A stretch of DNA of 7,530 nt from Alistipes sp. (lineage in GTDB: Bacteria > Bacteroidota > Bacteroidia > Bacteroidales > Rikenellaceae). Shown here in pieces: positions 1-6,725 of this stretch. The position numbers were made by a program, and so were the translations under genes. Below the pieces are notes generated by a model. That model saw nothing but the letters and a program-made list of their open reading frames with translations, was not told where the DNA came from and did no database searches. The stretch spans positions 1 through 7,530 of the forward strand of contig JAIEHQ010000072.1 in NCBI GenBank assembly GCA_029065825.1, written 5' to 3'. Within the stretch, counting starts at the first letter, position 1. Each line of letters opens with the position of its first letter.

Positions 1-63
1 GGGCCGTTTCGAGGCTGTTTCGGGGCGAAAAAGAAGCGGTGCGCTTCCGGAGGGAAAGTTTTC

Positions 64-83
64 CGGCGAATCCGCTGTTTTTT
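64..83 (+). terminator. Weak intrinsic-terminator-like hairpin upstream of nadE
   Basis: Bases 64-68 (CGGCG) can pair with 73-77 (CGCTG), with one G-T wobble and a 4-base loop AATC, and are followed at once by six T residues (78-83). This is the form of a small rho-independent terminator and could end a gene lying to the left of the window. The stem is only five pairs, so it may be chance. A separate perfect 6-bp hairpin (GAAGCG, loop GTG, CGCTTC) lies at 33-47 without a T run. No coding sequence can be supported in 1-111. Confidence 0.3.
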
Positions 84-95
84 GCAAATAATGAC

Positions 96-103
96 TAACT
101 TTG
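96..103 (+). promoter_or_regulatory. Bacteroidota-type -7 promoter box for the nadE-rnf unit
   Basis: TAACTTTG matches the Bacteroidota primary sigma -7 consensus TAnnTTTG at every fixed position. No clear -33 TTTG box is found at the usual distance of about 20 bases upstream; the only TTTG (81-84) is too close. The transcription start would fall roughly at 107-112, which gives a leader of about 60 bases to the preferred nadE start at 169. No other box of this type was seen between the genes downstream, so this is the best candidate promoter for the whole operon. Confidence 0.55.
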
Positions 104-168
104 CGTAGTCAATGTTCCGGCGGGTCGGACCGCGGCGGACGAATTGTGTTTTTGAGACGAAGTTACAG

Positions 169-1752
169 ATGAAAATAGCTCTTGCTCAGTTGAACTATAC
201 GGTCGGCGATGTCGAAGGCAACGCGTGCAAAATCATCGAGACCATTCGGCAGGTAAAGGCGCAGGGCGCGGATCTGGTCGTTTTCGCCGAACAGGCGATC
301 AGCGGCGCTCCGGCATTCGATCTGCTGCGCAAATACAGATTCCTCGAACAGTGCGAGGATGCGCTTCGGCGCATCGCCGCCGAATGCGACACGGTGGATG
401 CCATCGTCGGTCTGCCTTATCTGACCCCCGAGGGGCCGGTCAGCGCCGCAGCCGTGATCGAGCGTGGCCGCGTGGTGCGCTATGTCGGCAAGCAGGGCGT
501 GATCGTGCGGCGCGAACTGGGCTTCCTGACCCCCTCGAAGGGGTGCGAATATGTTACCCTGCGCGGACATCGCTGTGCGCTGGTTGTCGGCGAAGACCTC
601 TACCATACCGCCGATTTCGATCAGTCGGTCGAGACGATCATCGACATAACCGCCCGCCGCTACCGCAAGGGCGACCTGAGCCGCCGCTACGAGATCATCC
701 GCAACATAGCCTATGTGAACGGCAAGAACGTAGTGATGGTCAATCAGGTGGGCGGTGCCACCGAGGTGGTGTACGACGGCATGTCGGGCGTGATGAACGG
801 CCGGGGCGAGCTGGTCATGCTGCTCAAGGGCTTCGAGGAGGAGGTCCGCATGTTCGATACGGAGCGGATGGAACATCCGGTCGAGTCGGTCCCCGTTTCG
901 TCGAAGGACCGCACGCGCTTCGTCTGGAAGGCGGCCGTCTGCGGCCTGCGCGACTTCTTCGTCAAGAACGGCTACCGCAAGGCCTGCGTGGGCGTTTCGG
1001 GCGGCATCGACTCGGCTGTAGTGGCCTGTCTGGCCGTCTCGGCGCTGGGCAGGGAGAATGTCCGGGGGCTGATGATGCCGTCGCAGTTCTCGCCCGAGAG
1101 TTCGGTGGAGGATGCCAAGTGCCTGGCCGAGAATCTCGGCATAGATTTCGACGTGGTTCCCATTTCGGAGGCTTACCGCAGCGTCGTCGATACGCTGATC
1201 CCCGTGATCGGCGGCACCGACTTCGACCAGACGGAGGAGAACATCCAGGCGCGCATCCGCACGCTCATGCTCATGGCCCTGCAGAACAAGAGCGACTGCG
1301 TGCTGCTCAACTCCTCGAACAAGAGCGAGAATGCGCTGGGGCTTTGTACCCTCTACGGCGATACGGCCGGAGCGTTCAGCGTGACGGGCGACCTCTACAA
1401 GACCGAGATCTACGATCTGGCGCGTTTCATCAACCGCGAGATCGGCGCGGTCATCCCCGAGGCCATCCTGACCAAGGAGCCGTCGTCGGAGCTGCACCCC
1501 GGGCAGAAGGACAGCGACATACTGCCTCCCTACGAGGTGGTCGATGCGATTCTCTACCGCATGATCGAGGAGGGGCAGCCGCGCGAGGAGATCATCAATG
1601 CGGGATTCGATTGCGACCAGGTGCAGCAGATCTACGACATGGTCATGGGAAGCGAGAAGAAGCGTTTCCAGTATCCTCCCGTGCTGCGTCTGTCTGCCTG
1701 CTCGTTCGGACACGAGTACCGGATGCCGCTGACCCACAAGTACGGCAAGTAA
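169..1752 (+). CDS. nadE: NAD+ synthetase, glutamine-dependent type (NadE), glutaminase site altered
   Basis: NadE makes NAD+ from deamido-NAD+ (nicotinic acid adenine dinucleotide), ATP and an amino group, in the cytoplasm. The 527-residue protein has the usual two domains. The N-terminal nitrilase-like glutaminase domain (about 1-250) keeps Glu41 (FAEQ, with GxPxxDLL just after) and Lys108, but where the family has ICEDLW it reads VVGEDLY, so the catalytic Cys is Gly141. The loop around LPNYxVFDE is also missing. The C-terminal synthetase domain looks intact: the ATP loop SGGIDS at 277-282, EENIQARIR, NKSE, LYGDTAG, PSSEL followed by PGQ, LPPYEVVD, and a basic C-terminus. An ATG at 112 would extend the protein by 19 unconserved residues, but lies at the expected transcription start; MKIALAQLNYTVGD at 169 matches the family start. 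It may therefore depend on free ammonia. Identity is sure; glutaminase activity is doubtful. Only four bases separate it from rseC. Confidence 0.93.
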   Translation: MKIALAQLNYTVGDVEGNACKIIETIRQVKAQGADLVVFAEQAISGAPAFDLLRKYRFLEQCEDALRRIAAECDTVDAIVGLPYLTPEGPVSAAAVIERGRVVRYVGKQGVIVRRELGFLTPSKGCEYVTLRGHRCALVVGEDLYHTADFDQSVETIIDITARRYRKGDLSRRYEIIRNIAYVNGKNVVMVNQVGGATEVVYDGMSGVMNGRGELVMLLKGFEEEVRMFDTERMEHPVESVPVSSKDRTRFVWKAAVCGLRDFFVKNGYRKACVGVSGGIDSAVVACLAVSALGRENVRGLMMPSQFSPESSVEDAKCLAENLGIDFDVVPISEAYRSVVDTLIPVIGGTDFDQTEENIQARIRTLMLMALQNKSDCVLLNSSNKSENALGLCTLYGDTAGAFSVTGDLYKTEIYDLARFINREIGAVIPEAILTKEPSSELHPGQKDSDILPPYEVVDAILYRMIEEGQPREEIINAGFDCDQVQQIYDMVMGSEKKRFQYPPVLRLSACSFGHEYRMPLTHKYGK

Positions 1753-1756
1753 GCCA

Positions 1757-2173
1757 ATGGACCGGATCGAGCATAGCGGAGTAGTGACGCAGGTCGATGC
1801 GGGCCGGGTGTTTGTGGAGATTGCGGCGCAGGAGGCCTGCGGTGCGTGCCGGGCGCGCGAGGCATGCGGCCTGAGCGGGACGCAGCGCAAGGTAGTGGAG
1901 GTAAACACTCCGGATGCGGCCGGCTACCGGGTCGGAGACCGGGTGGCGGTCGGGGTGTCGCCCCGCCTCGGAGCGGCGGCCGTCGCGGTGGCTTACCTGC
2001 TGCCTCTGGCGGTGCTGGTCGCAGTGTTGGCCGGGTGCGCGGCACTCGGTGCGGGCGAAGGGGCGACGCTCGTTGCGGTGCTTGTTGCGGTGGCCGGTTA
2101 CTACGGAGTGCTTCGGTCGTTTCGCCGCCGGATCGATAGGAAGGTTCATTTCTCAATATCCAAAACAATATGA
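1757..2173 (+). CDS. rseC: RseC/MucC-family membrane protein (SoxR-reducing system)
   Basis: A 138-residue inner-membrane protein of the RseC family. In Escherichia coli RseC works with the Rsx (Rnf) complex to keep SoxR reduced; in Bacteroidota its exact role is less clear, and an assembly or accessory role for Rnf is inference from constant linkage. The soluble N-terminal part carries the family cysteine motif CxxCx5C (Cys28, Cys31, Cys37) after a small beta-rich segment. Two hydrophobic spans follow at about 71-97 and 102-119, ending in a basic stretch (RSFRRRIDRK) that should be cytoplasmic. The start is four bases after the nadE stop, with no Shine-Dalgarno. The stop codon overlaps the rnfB start (ATGA). 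The last codons (FSISKTI) are AT-rich compared with the rest, consistent with an unstructured start region for rnfB. Confidence 0.88.
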   Translation: MDRIEHSGVVTQVDAGRVFVEIAAQEACGACRAREACGLSGTQRKVVEVNTPDAAGYRVGDRVAVGVSPRLGAAAVAVAYLLPLAVLVAVLAGCAALGAGEGATLVAVLVAVAGYYGVLRSFRRRIDRKVHFSISKTI

Positions 2174-3072
2174 TGGTGTTGCTTTATACCGTTCTGACGC
2201 TTTGCGTGCTGGGAGTGCTCTCGGCACTGGTGCTCTATCTGGTGGCCCGGCAGTTCCGGGTCGAGGAGGATCCCCGGATCGACGAGGTGGAGAAGATGCT
2301 GCCCGGAGCCAACTGCGGAGGCTGCGGCTTTGCCGGCTGTCGCGGTCTGGCCGATGCGCTGGTGGGCCGGGACGATATTTCCGCCCTCTACTGCCCGGTG
2401 GGCGGTGCGGAGGTCATGAAGTCGGTCGCCGACTATCTGGGTAAGGCCGCGCCCGAGAAGGAGCCGCAGACGGCTTTCGTCCGGTGCGGCGGCAGTTGCG
2501 CGAAGCGTCCCCGCACGAACCGCTACGACGGAGCCGCCTCGTGCGCCGTCGCAGCGTCGCTCTACGGCGGCGAGACGGGGTGTGCGTACGGCTGCCTGGG
2601 TTACGGCGACTGCGTTGCGGCGTGTAACTTCGGGGCCATCGCGGTCGATCCCGAGACGGGGCTGCCCCGGGTCGATGCCGCGAAGTGTACGGCGTGCGGC
2701 GCCTGCGTCAAGGCTTGCCCCAAGAACATCATCGAATTGCGGAAGCGCTGGCCCAAGGAGCGCGCCGTCTATGTCTCCTGCGTCTCGAAGGACAAGGGAG
2801 CGGTGGTCATGAAGGCCTGCAAGGCGGGCTGCATCGGCTGCGGCAAGTGCGAGAAGGTCTGTCCGTTCGGGGCCATCACGATCCAGAGCAATCTGGCATT
2901 CATCGACTCCCATAAGTGCAAACTGTGCCGCAAGTGCGTGAACGAATGTCCGACCGGTGCGATTTGCCTGGTCGGTATGGAGCCGCTGCTCCGCGAACCG
3001 AAGCCCGCCGCCGCTGCGGAGGGTGCGGGCCGCTCCGAAGCCGCTGCGACGAAGCCTGCCGGACGGGAGTGA
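2170..3072 (+). CDS. rnfB: Ion-translocating ferredoxin:NAD+ oxidoreductase subunit RnfB
   Basis: RnfB is the iron-sulfur subunit that takes electrons from reduced ferredoxin. This 300-residue form is the long anaerobe type, not the approximately 190-residue gammaproteobacterial type. An N-terminal membrane anchor (about 4-26) precedes the Fs-type 4Fe-4S domain CGGCGFAGC (Cys49, 52, 57, 75). Then come Cys106, Cys110 and Cys125, a divergent cluster motif (Cys138, 142, 148, 152, with Asn153 in place of the usual Pro), and three standard CxxCxxCxxxCP ferredoxin motifs (Cys173-183, 221-231, 250-260). The last about 28 residues are Ala, Glu and Lys rich and probably disordered. Two ATG codons stand in tandem at 2170 and 2173; the first overlaps the rseC stop. 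There is no Shine-Dalgarno, but the 25 bases upstream are AT-rich, which is usual for Bacteroidota starts. Family and role are well supported. Confidence 0.95.
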   Translation: MMVLLYTVLTLCVLGVLSALVLYLVARQFRVEEDPRIDEVEKMLPGANCGGCGFAGCRGLADALVGRDDISALYCPVGGAEVMKSVADYLGKAAPEKEPQTAFVRCGGSCAKRPRTNRYDGAASCAVAASLYGGETGCAYGCLGYGDCVAACNFGAIAVDPETGLPRVDAAKCTACGACVKACPKNIIELRKRWPKERAVYVSCVSKDKGAVVMKACKAGCIGCGKCEKVCPFGAITIQSNLAFIDSHKCKLCRKCVNECPTGAICLVGMEPLLREPKPAAAAEGAGRSEAAATKPAGRE

Positions 3073-3096
3073 ACGCACTCCGAATGAGATAACCGA

Positions 3097-4461
3097 ATGA
3101 CGCATCATGCTATGAAGACATTTCCCAGGGGCGGAGTCCATCCGTCGGACAATAAGTTGAGCCGGGCGCGGGCGATCGAGGAGCTGCCGCTGCCCGAATC
3201 GGTAAATATCCCGTTGTCGCAGCACATCGGTGCGCCGGCCGTCGCCCGGGTCGCCAAGGGCGACAGGGTAAAGACCGGACAGCTGATCGCCGAGGCCGTC
3301 GGCTTCATGTCGGCCGATATTCACGCCTCGGTTTCGGGTGTGGTTACGGCGGTCGATCTGCAGCCCAACGCTCAGGGACTCCGCCAGCCGATGATTACCA
3401 TCCGGCGCGAGGGGGACGAGTGGGCCGAGGGGATCGACCGCACGACGGAGCTGGTGCGCGAGTGTACGCTTCCGCCCTCCGAAATTCTGGCGCGGATCAA
3501 GCGGGCCGGCATCGTCGGTATGGGCGGTGCGGCCTTTCCGACCCATATCAAACTCTCCGTACCGGCCGGCAAGCGGGTCGAATGGCTCATTATCAACGGT
3601 GTCGAGTGCGAACCTTACCTTACTTCGGACCATCGGTCGATGCTGGAGCGCAGCGAGGAACTGCTCGTGGGCATCACGATTCTGATGCGGGCGCTCGGTG
3701 TCGAGCGTGCGGCCGTCGGTATCGAGAACAACAAGCCGGATGCGATCGCCCGGCTCAGGGAACAGGCTTCGGCCTATCCCGGCATCCGGATCGTCCCGCT
3801 GCGGGTGCGTTACCCCCAGGGAGGCGAGAAGCAGCTCATCGCGGCGGTCACGGGACGCGAGGTGCCTCCTCCGCCCGGATTGCCGATCGACGTGGGGGCG
3901 GTGGTCTGCAACGTCTCGACGACGCTGGCCGTGTACGATGCGGTGCAGAAGAACCGGCCGCTCGTCGAGCGGGTAGTGACCGTTACCGGCCGTCAGCTCC
4001 GCGAACCGAAGAACCTGCTCGTGCGTTTCGGCACGCCTATGTCGGCGCTGCTGGAGGCGGCCGGAGGATTGCCCGAGGGCGAGGTGCGGGTGCTCAACGG
4101 CGGTCCGATGATGGGCCGTGCGGTGTGCAACCTCGCGGCACCCGTGGTAAAGGGTTGCTCGGGCATCACGGTGCTCGGGGGAACGGAGGCGCGCAGAGGC
4201 GCGGAGAGCGTCTGCATCAAGTGCGCCAAGTGCGTGTCGGCTTGTCCGATGGGCCTGGAGCCTTACCTGCTCGCCAAACTCGCCCGCCGGCAGATGTGGG
4301 AACGCCTCGAAGGCGAGTGGGCGACCAACTGCATCGAGTGCGGCTGCTGCCAGTTTACCTGCCCGGCGGGAATCCCGCTGCTCGATTACATTCGGCTGGG
4401 AAAACAGCGGGTCGGAGCGCTCATGCGCGCCCGCGCGGCGGCCAATACGACCAAGAAATAA
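3097..4461 (+). CDS. rnfC: Ion-translocating ferredoxin:NAD+ oxidoreductase subunit RnfC
   Basis: RnfC is the peripheral cytoplasmic subunit that binds FMN and NAD(H) and passes electrons to NAD+; it resembles the 51-kDa subunit of complex I. The 454 residues show, in order: the N-terminal RnfC signature (FPRGGVHP); a barrel-sandwich domain (about 37-90); the Gly-rich nucleotide loop GMGGAAFPT (141-149); the GVECEPYLTSDHR motif beginning at 168; an SLBB-like region with NGGPMMG (334-340); and two 4Fe-4S motifs, Cys373, 376, 379, 383 and Cys412, 415, 418, 422 (with an extra Cys417). It lacks the long Ala/Lys-rich C-terminal extension of E. coli RsxC. A start at the ATG of position 3112 (449 residues, MKTFPRGG) fits the family equally well; neither has a Shine-Dalgarno. 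It lies 24 bases after rnfB. Confidence 0.95.
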   Translation: MTHHAMKTFPRGGVHPSDNKLSRARAIEELPLPESVNIPLSQHIGAPAVARVAKGDRVKTGQLIAEAVGFMSADIHASVSGVVTAVDLQPNAQGLRQPMITIRREGDEWAEGIDRTTELVRECTLPPSEILARIKRAGIVGMGGAAFPTHIKLSVPAGKRVEWLIINGVECEPYLTSDHRSMLERSEELLVGITILMRALGVERAAVGIENNKPDAIARLREQASAYPGIRIVPLRVRYPQGGEKQLIAAVTGREVPPPPGLPIDVGAVVCNVSTTLAVYDAVQKNRPLVERVVTVTGRQLREPKNLLVRFGTPMSALLEAAGGLPEGEVRVLNGGPMMGRAVCNLAAPVVKGCSGITVLGGTEARRGAESVCIKCAKCVSACPMGLEPYLLAKLARRQMWERLEGEWATNCIECGCCQFTCPAGIPLLDYIRLGKQRVGALMRARAAANTTKK

Positions 4462-4483
4462 TCAAGACTAAGATAGATAGCGT

Positions 4484-5452
4484 ATGGCAAACAATTTAAT
4501 CGTGGCACCCGCTCCCCATGTGCACGGTCCCGAATCGACGCGGCGGATCATGCGGGACGTGCTGTTGGCGCTTCTGCCCGCCTGGGTCTTCTCGGTGGTG
4601 CTGTTCGGGGTGCCGGCGCTGGCCGTGACCTGTCTGGCGGTGGGCGGATGCGTGACGTTCGAGTTTCTGATTCAGAAATACTTGTTGCGCGGTCCCCGTA
4701 CCGTGGGCGACCTGTCGGCGGTGGTTACCGGTGTGTTGCTGGCCTTCAACCTTCCGGCGACGCTGCCCTGGTGGATCGTGCTCGTCGGCTCGTTCGTGGC
4801 CGTCGGGGTGGCGAAGATGACCTTCGGCGGACTGGGATGCAATCCCTTCAATCCCGCGCTGGTGGGGCGTGTCTTTCTGTTGTTCGCCTATCCGGTGCAG
4901 ATGACCCTTTTCCCCCGTCCCGAGGGGCAGATGGTCGATGCCTTTTCGGGAGCCACGCCGCTGGCGGCGGTCAAGGCCCATGCGGTATCCCATACGGCGG
5001 TCAATTATCAGGATCTGCTGTTCGGCTCGATTCCCGGATCGCTCGGAGAGATCTCGGCGCTGCTGCTGCTCGTCGGCGGAGCCTATCTGCTCTGGCGCCG
5101 GGTCATTACGTGGCATATTCCCGTCGCGGTGCTGGGAACGATGGCCCTGTTCGTCCTCTGCGTGGGGCTGTGCGAGGGCATGCGCGGCGAGGAGCTTTGG
5201 TCGTTCCCGCTTTTCCACCTGCTTGCCGGCGGTGCGATCCTGGGCGCGTTCTACATGGCCACCGACTACGTTACTTCGCCGATGACCTGCTGGGGCATGA
5301 TCCTCTACGGTGTGGGCATCGGTGCCGTTACGGTGCTGATCCGGCTGTGGGGAGCCTATCCCGAGGGCATGTCGTTCGCCATACTGCTGATGAATGCGGT
5401 GACTCCGCTGATCAACAAATATGTCAAACCCCGTCGATTCGGCGTAAAATAG
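4484..5452 (+). CDS. rnfD: Ion-translocating ferredoxin:NAD+ oxidoreductase subunit RnfD
   Basis: RnfD is a polytopic membrane subunit (homologue of NqrB) that carries a covalently bound FMN and belongs to the electron path coupled to ion transport. The 322 residues begin with the typical APAPHVHGPESTRRIM segment, followed by many hydrophobic spans. The flavinylation site reads DAFSGAT (152-158), a full match to the DxxSGAT motif recognised by the flavin transferase ApbE, with Thr158 as the expected FMN attachment residue. Further family motifs are GCNPFNPALVGR (from Gly118) and ATDYVTSPMT (259-268). No apbE gene lies in the window, so the transferase must be encoded elsewhere. The gene begins 22 bases after rnfC in an AT-rich junction without Shine-Dalgarno and ends six bases before rnfG. 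Confidence 0.95.
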   Translation: MANNLIVAPAPHVHGPESTRRIMRDVLLALLPAWVFSVVLFGVPALAVTCLAVGGCVTFEFLIQKYLLRGPRTVGDLSAVVTGVLLAFNLPATLPWWIVLVGSFVAVGVAKMTFGGLGCNPFNPALVGRVFLLFAYPVQMTLFPRPEGQMVDAFSGATPLAAVKAHAVSHTAVNYQDLLFGSIPGSLGEISALLLLVGGAYLLWRRVITWHIPVAVLGTMALFVLCVGLCEGMRGEELWSFPLFHLLAGGAILGAFYMATDYVTSPMTCWGMILYGVGIGAVTVLIRLWGAYPEGMSFAILLMNAVTPLINKYVKPRRFGVK

Positions 5453-5458
5453 GCGTGT

Positions 5459-6145
5459 ATGAAAAGTACGTTATTCAATATGACCGCCGTGCTCTTCACG
5501 ATTACCCTGCTGGCAGCGGCGGGCGTGGGCGGCGTGCAGCTGATTACCGAGGAGCCGATCGCCCGGGCACGGGCCGAGGCGACGCGCGAAGCGCTGCTGC
5601 AGGTGCTTCCTCCCTTCGAGGGGGAGCCTCAGGTGCGGGAGATGTCGGAGGACGAGCTTCCCGTGAAGCTCTATACCGCCTCGGCGGCCGGCGAGCCGGT
5701 CGGCTATGCGGTCGAGACGATGACCAAGAGCGGTTTCAACGGCCTGGTGCGCCTGATGGTCGGATTCGCCCCGACGGGCGAGGTGCTCAATATCCGGGTG
5801 GTCGAGCAGGCCGAGACCCCGGGGCTGGGCACCAAGATGGCCGACGAGGAGAATCCGCTGCTGCGCAGCTTCGTGGGACGCGATCCGGGGCGGATGACCC
5901 TGCGCGTGGCTAAGGATGGCGGCGATGTGGAGGCGCTGACCGCGGCGACGATCTCGTCGCGTGCCTATGTCGATGCCGTGGCGCGTGCCTATCGGGTCTT
6001 CTGCCGGGCGACGGGTGCGGAGGTGCCCGATGCGGCGGAGGCTGTTTCGGGAGCTACCCGTCGGGTCGATGATGCTTCGGGTGCGACGCTTCGCGAGGAT
6101 GCGCCGGAAGCGGATGAAATGGAGAAAGGAGGTCTGAATGAATAA
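5459..6145 (+). CDS. rnfG: Ion-translocating ferredoxin:NAD+ oxidoreductase subunit RnfG, with SGAT-repeat tail
   Basis: RnfG (homologue of NqrC) is anchored by one N-terminal membrane segment (about 6-29), and its FMN-binding domain faces the periplasm. The domain shows ETPGLGTKM and the flavin attachment region EALTAATISSRA, where Thr164 is the expected covalent FMN residue. Here the usual SGAT is TAAT, and the preceding acidic residue is Glu158 instead of Asp. The C-terminal tail (about 183-228) is acidic and Ala-rich, probably disordered, and holds two further SGAT motifs, EAVSGAT (194-200) and DDASGAT (204-210), exactly ten residues apart; the second is a perfect DxxSGAT. Whether these threonines carry flavin is unknown. 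The gene starts six bases after rnfD, and its end overlaps rnfE by eight bases. Its last codons (MEKGGLNE) also form the Shine-Dalgarno of rnfE. Confidence 0.93.
   Translation: MKSTLFNMTAVLFTITLLAAAGVGGVQLITEEPIARARAEATREALLQVLPPFEGEPQVREMSEDELPVKLYTASAAGEPVGYAVETMTKSGFNGLVRLMVGFAPTGEVLNIRVVEQAETPGLGTKMADEENPLLRSFVGRDPGRMTLRVAKDGGDVEALTAATISSRAYVDAVARAYRVFCRATGAEVPDAAEAVSGATRRVDDASGATLREDAPEADEMEKGGLNE
6125..6133 (+). promoter_or_regulatory. Full-consensus Shine-Dalgarno for rnfE
   Basis: AAAGGAGGT lies inside the end of rnfG, four bases before the rnfE ATG at 6138, and could pair over nine bases with the canonical 3' end of 16S rRNA. None of the other seven genes here has such a site; their upstream regions are AT-rich or neutral. 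Because it codes for the Lys-Gly-Gly of RnfG, part of the match may be due to coding constraint. The short spacing and the rnfG-rnfE overlap suggest translational coupling. Confidence 0.6.
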
Positions 6146-6722
6146 TCTGAAAGTTTTGGCGAACGGTATCGTTCGCAGCAATCCGACGTTCGTGCTGGCG
6201 CTCGGCATGTGTCCGACGCTCGGCACCACCACCTCGGCCGGCAACGGGTTCGGCATGGGCATGGCGACGATGGCGGTGCTGGTGCTGTCGAATCTGGTGG
6301 TCTCGCTCATCAAGAACCTGATTCCCGACAAGGTGCGCATCCCCGCGTTCATCGTCGTCATCGCGTCGTTCGTCACGATCATCGGCATGCTGATGCAGGC
6401 TTTCTTTCCGGCGCTGTATGCCAGCCTGGGAGTCTTTATCCCGTTGATCGTCGTGAACTGCATCATTCTGGGACGCGCCGAGGCGTTCGCCTCGAAAAAC
6501 GGACCGTTGGCCTCCGTTTGCGACGGAGTGGGAATCGGAATCGGATTCACGTGGGCGCTGACGCTCGTCGGTGCCGTGCGCGAGGTGCTCGGCAGCGGTG
6601 CGATCTTCGATTATCCGCTGGGCATCGGCGACTATACGCCATTGGTGTTCGTGCTGGCTCCGGGCGGATTCCTGGTGCTGGGCTATCTGATGGCGTTGTT
6701 CAACAAATTAATGAAGAAATAG
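6138..6722 (+). CDS. rnfE: Ion-translocating ferredoxin:NAD+ oxidoreductase subunit RnfE
   Basis: RnfE is a six-span membrane subunit, paralogous to RnfA and of opposite topology. The pair forms the core through which electrons cross the membrane, and homologues hold a 2Fe-2S cluster between RnfA and RnfE, ligated by two cysteines from each. In this 194-residue protein those are Cys25 in LGMCPTLGTT and Cys108 in VNCIILGRAEAF. The start MNNLKVLANGIVRSNPTFV matches the family. The C-terminus ends in a short basic tail (NKLMKK). The ATG overlaps the last eight bases of rnfG and is preceded by an unusually good Shine-Dalgarno. The stop is three bases before rnfA. Confidence 0.95.
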   Translation: MNNLKVLANGIVRSNPTFVLALGMCPTLGTTTSAGNGFGMGMATMAVLVLSNLVVSLIKNLIPDKVRIPAFIVVIASFVTIIGMLMQAFFPALYASLGVFIPLIVVNCIILGRAEAFASKNGPLASVCDGVGIGIGFTWALTLVGAVREVLGSGAIFDYPLGIGDYTPLVFVLAPGGFLVLGYLMALFNKLMKK

Positions 6723-6725
6723 GGT

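Noticed and set aside
112..168. N-terminal extension of NadE from the ATG at 112
   Set aside because: The 19 added residues are Arg-rich and unlike the family, and the ATG lies at the predicted transcription start given the -7 box at 96-103. MKIALAQLNY at 169 is the family start.
163..1908. Long open frame on the minus strand opposite nadE and rseC (581 codons)
   Set aside because: It is the antisense of clearly recognised genes. In GC-rich DNA with biased third positions such frames stay open by chance; its product is His, Arg and Leu rich and matches no family I know.
2146..3633. Minus-strand open frame opposite rnfB and rnfC (495 codons)
   Set aside because: It is a compositional shadow across two certain genes, with low-complexity Arg/Asp/Gly/His-rich translation and no recognisable motif.
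4648..5913. Plus-strand alternative frame running from inside rnfD into rnfG (421 codons)
   Set aside because: It overlaps two certain genes and translates to Arg/Gly/Ala-rich low-complexity sequence. The same applies to similar frames at 225-1784 and 3420-4499.
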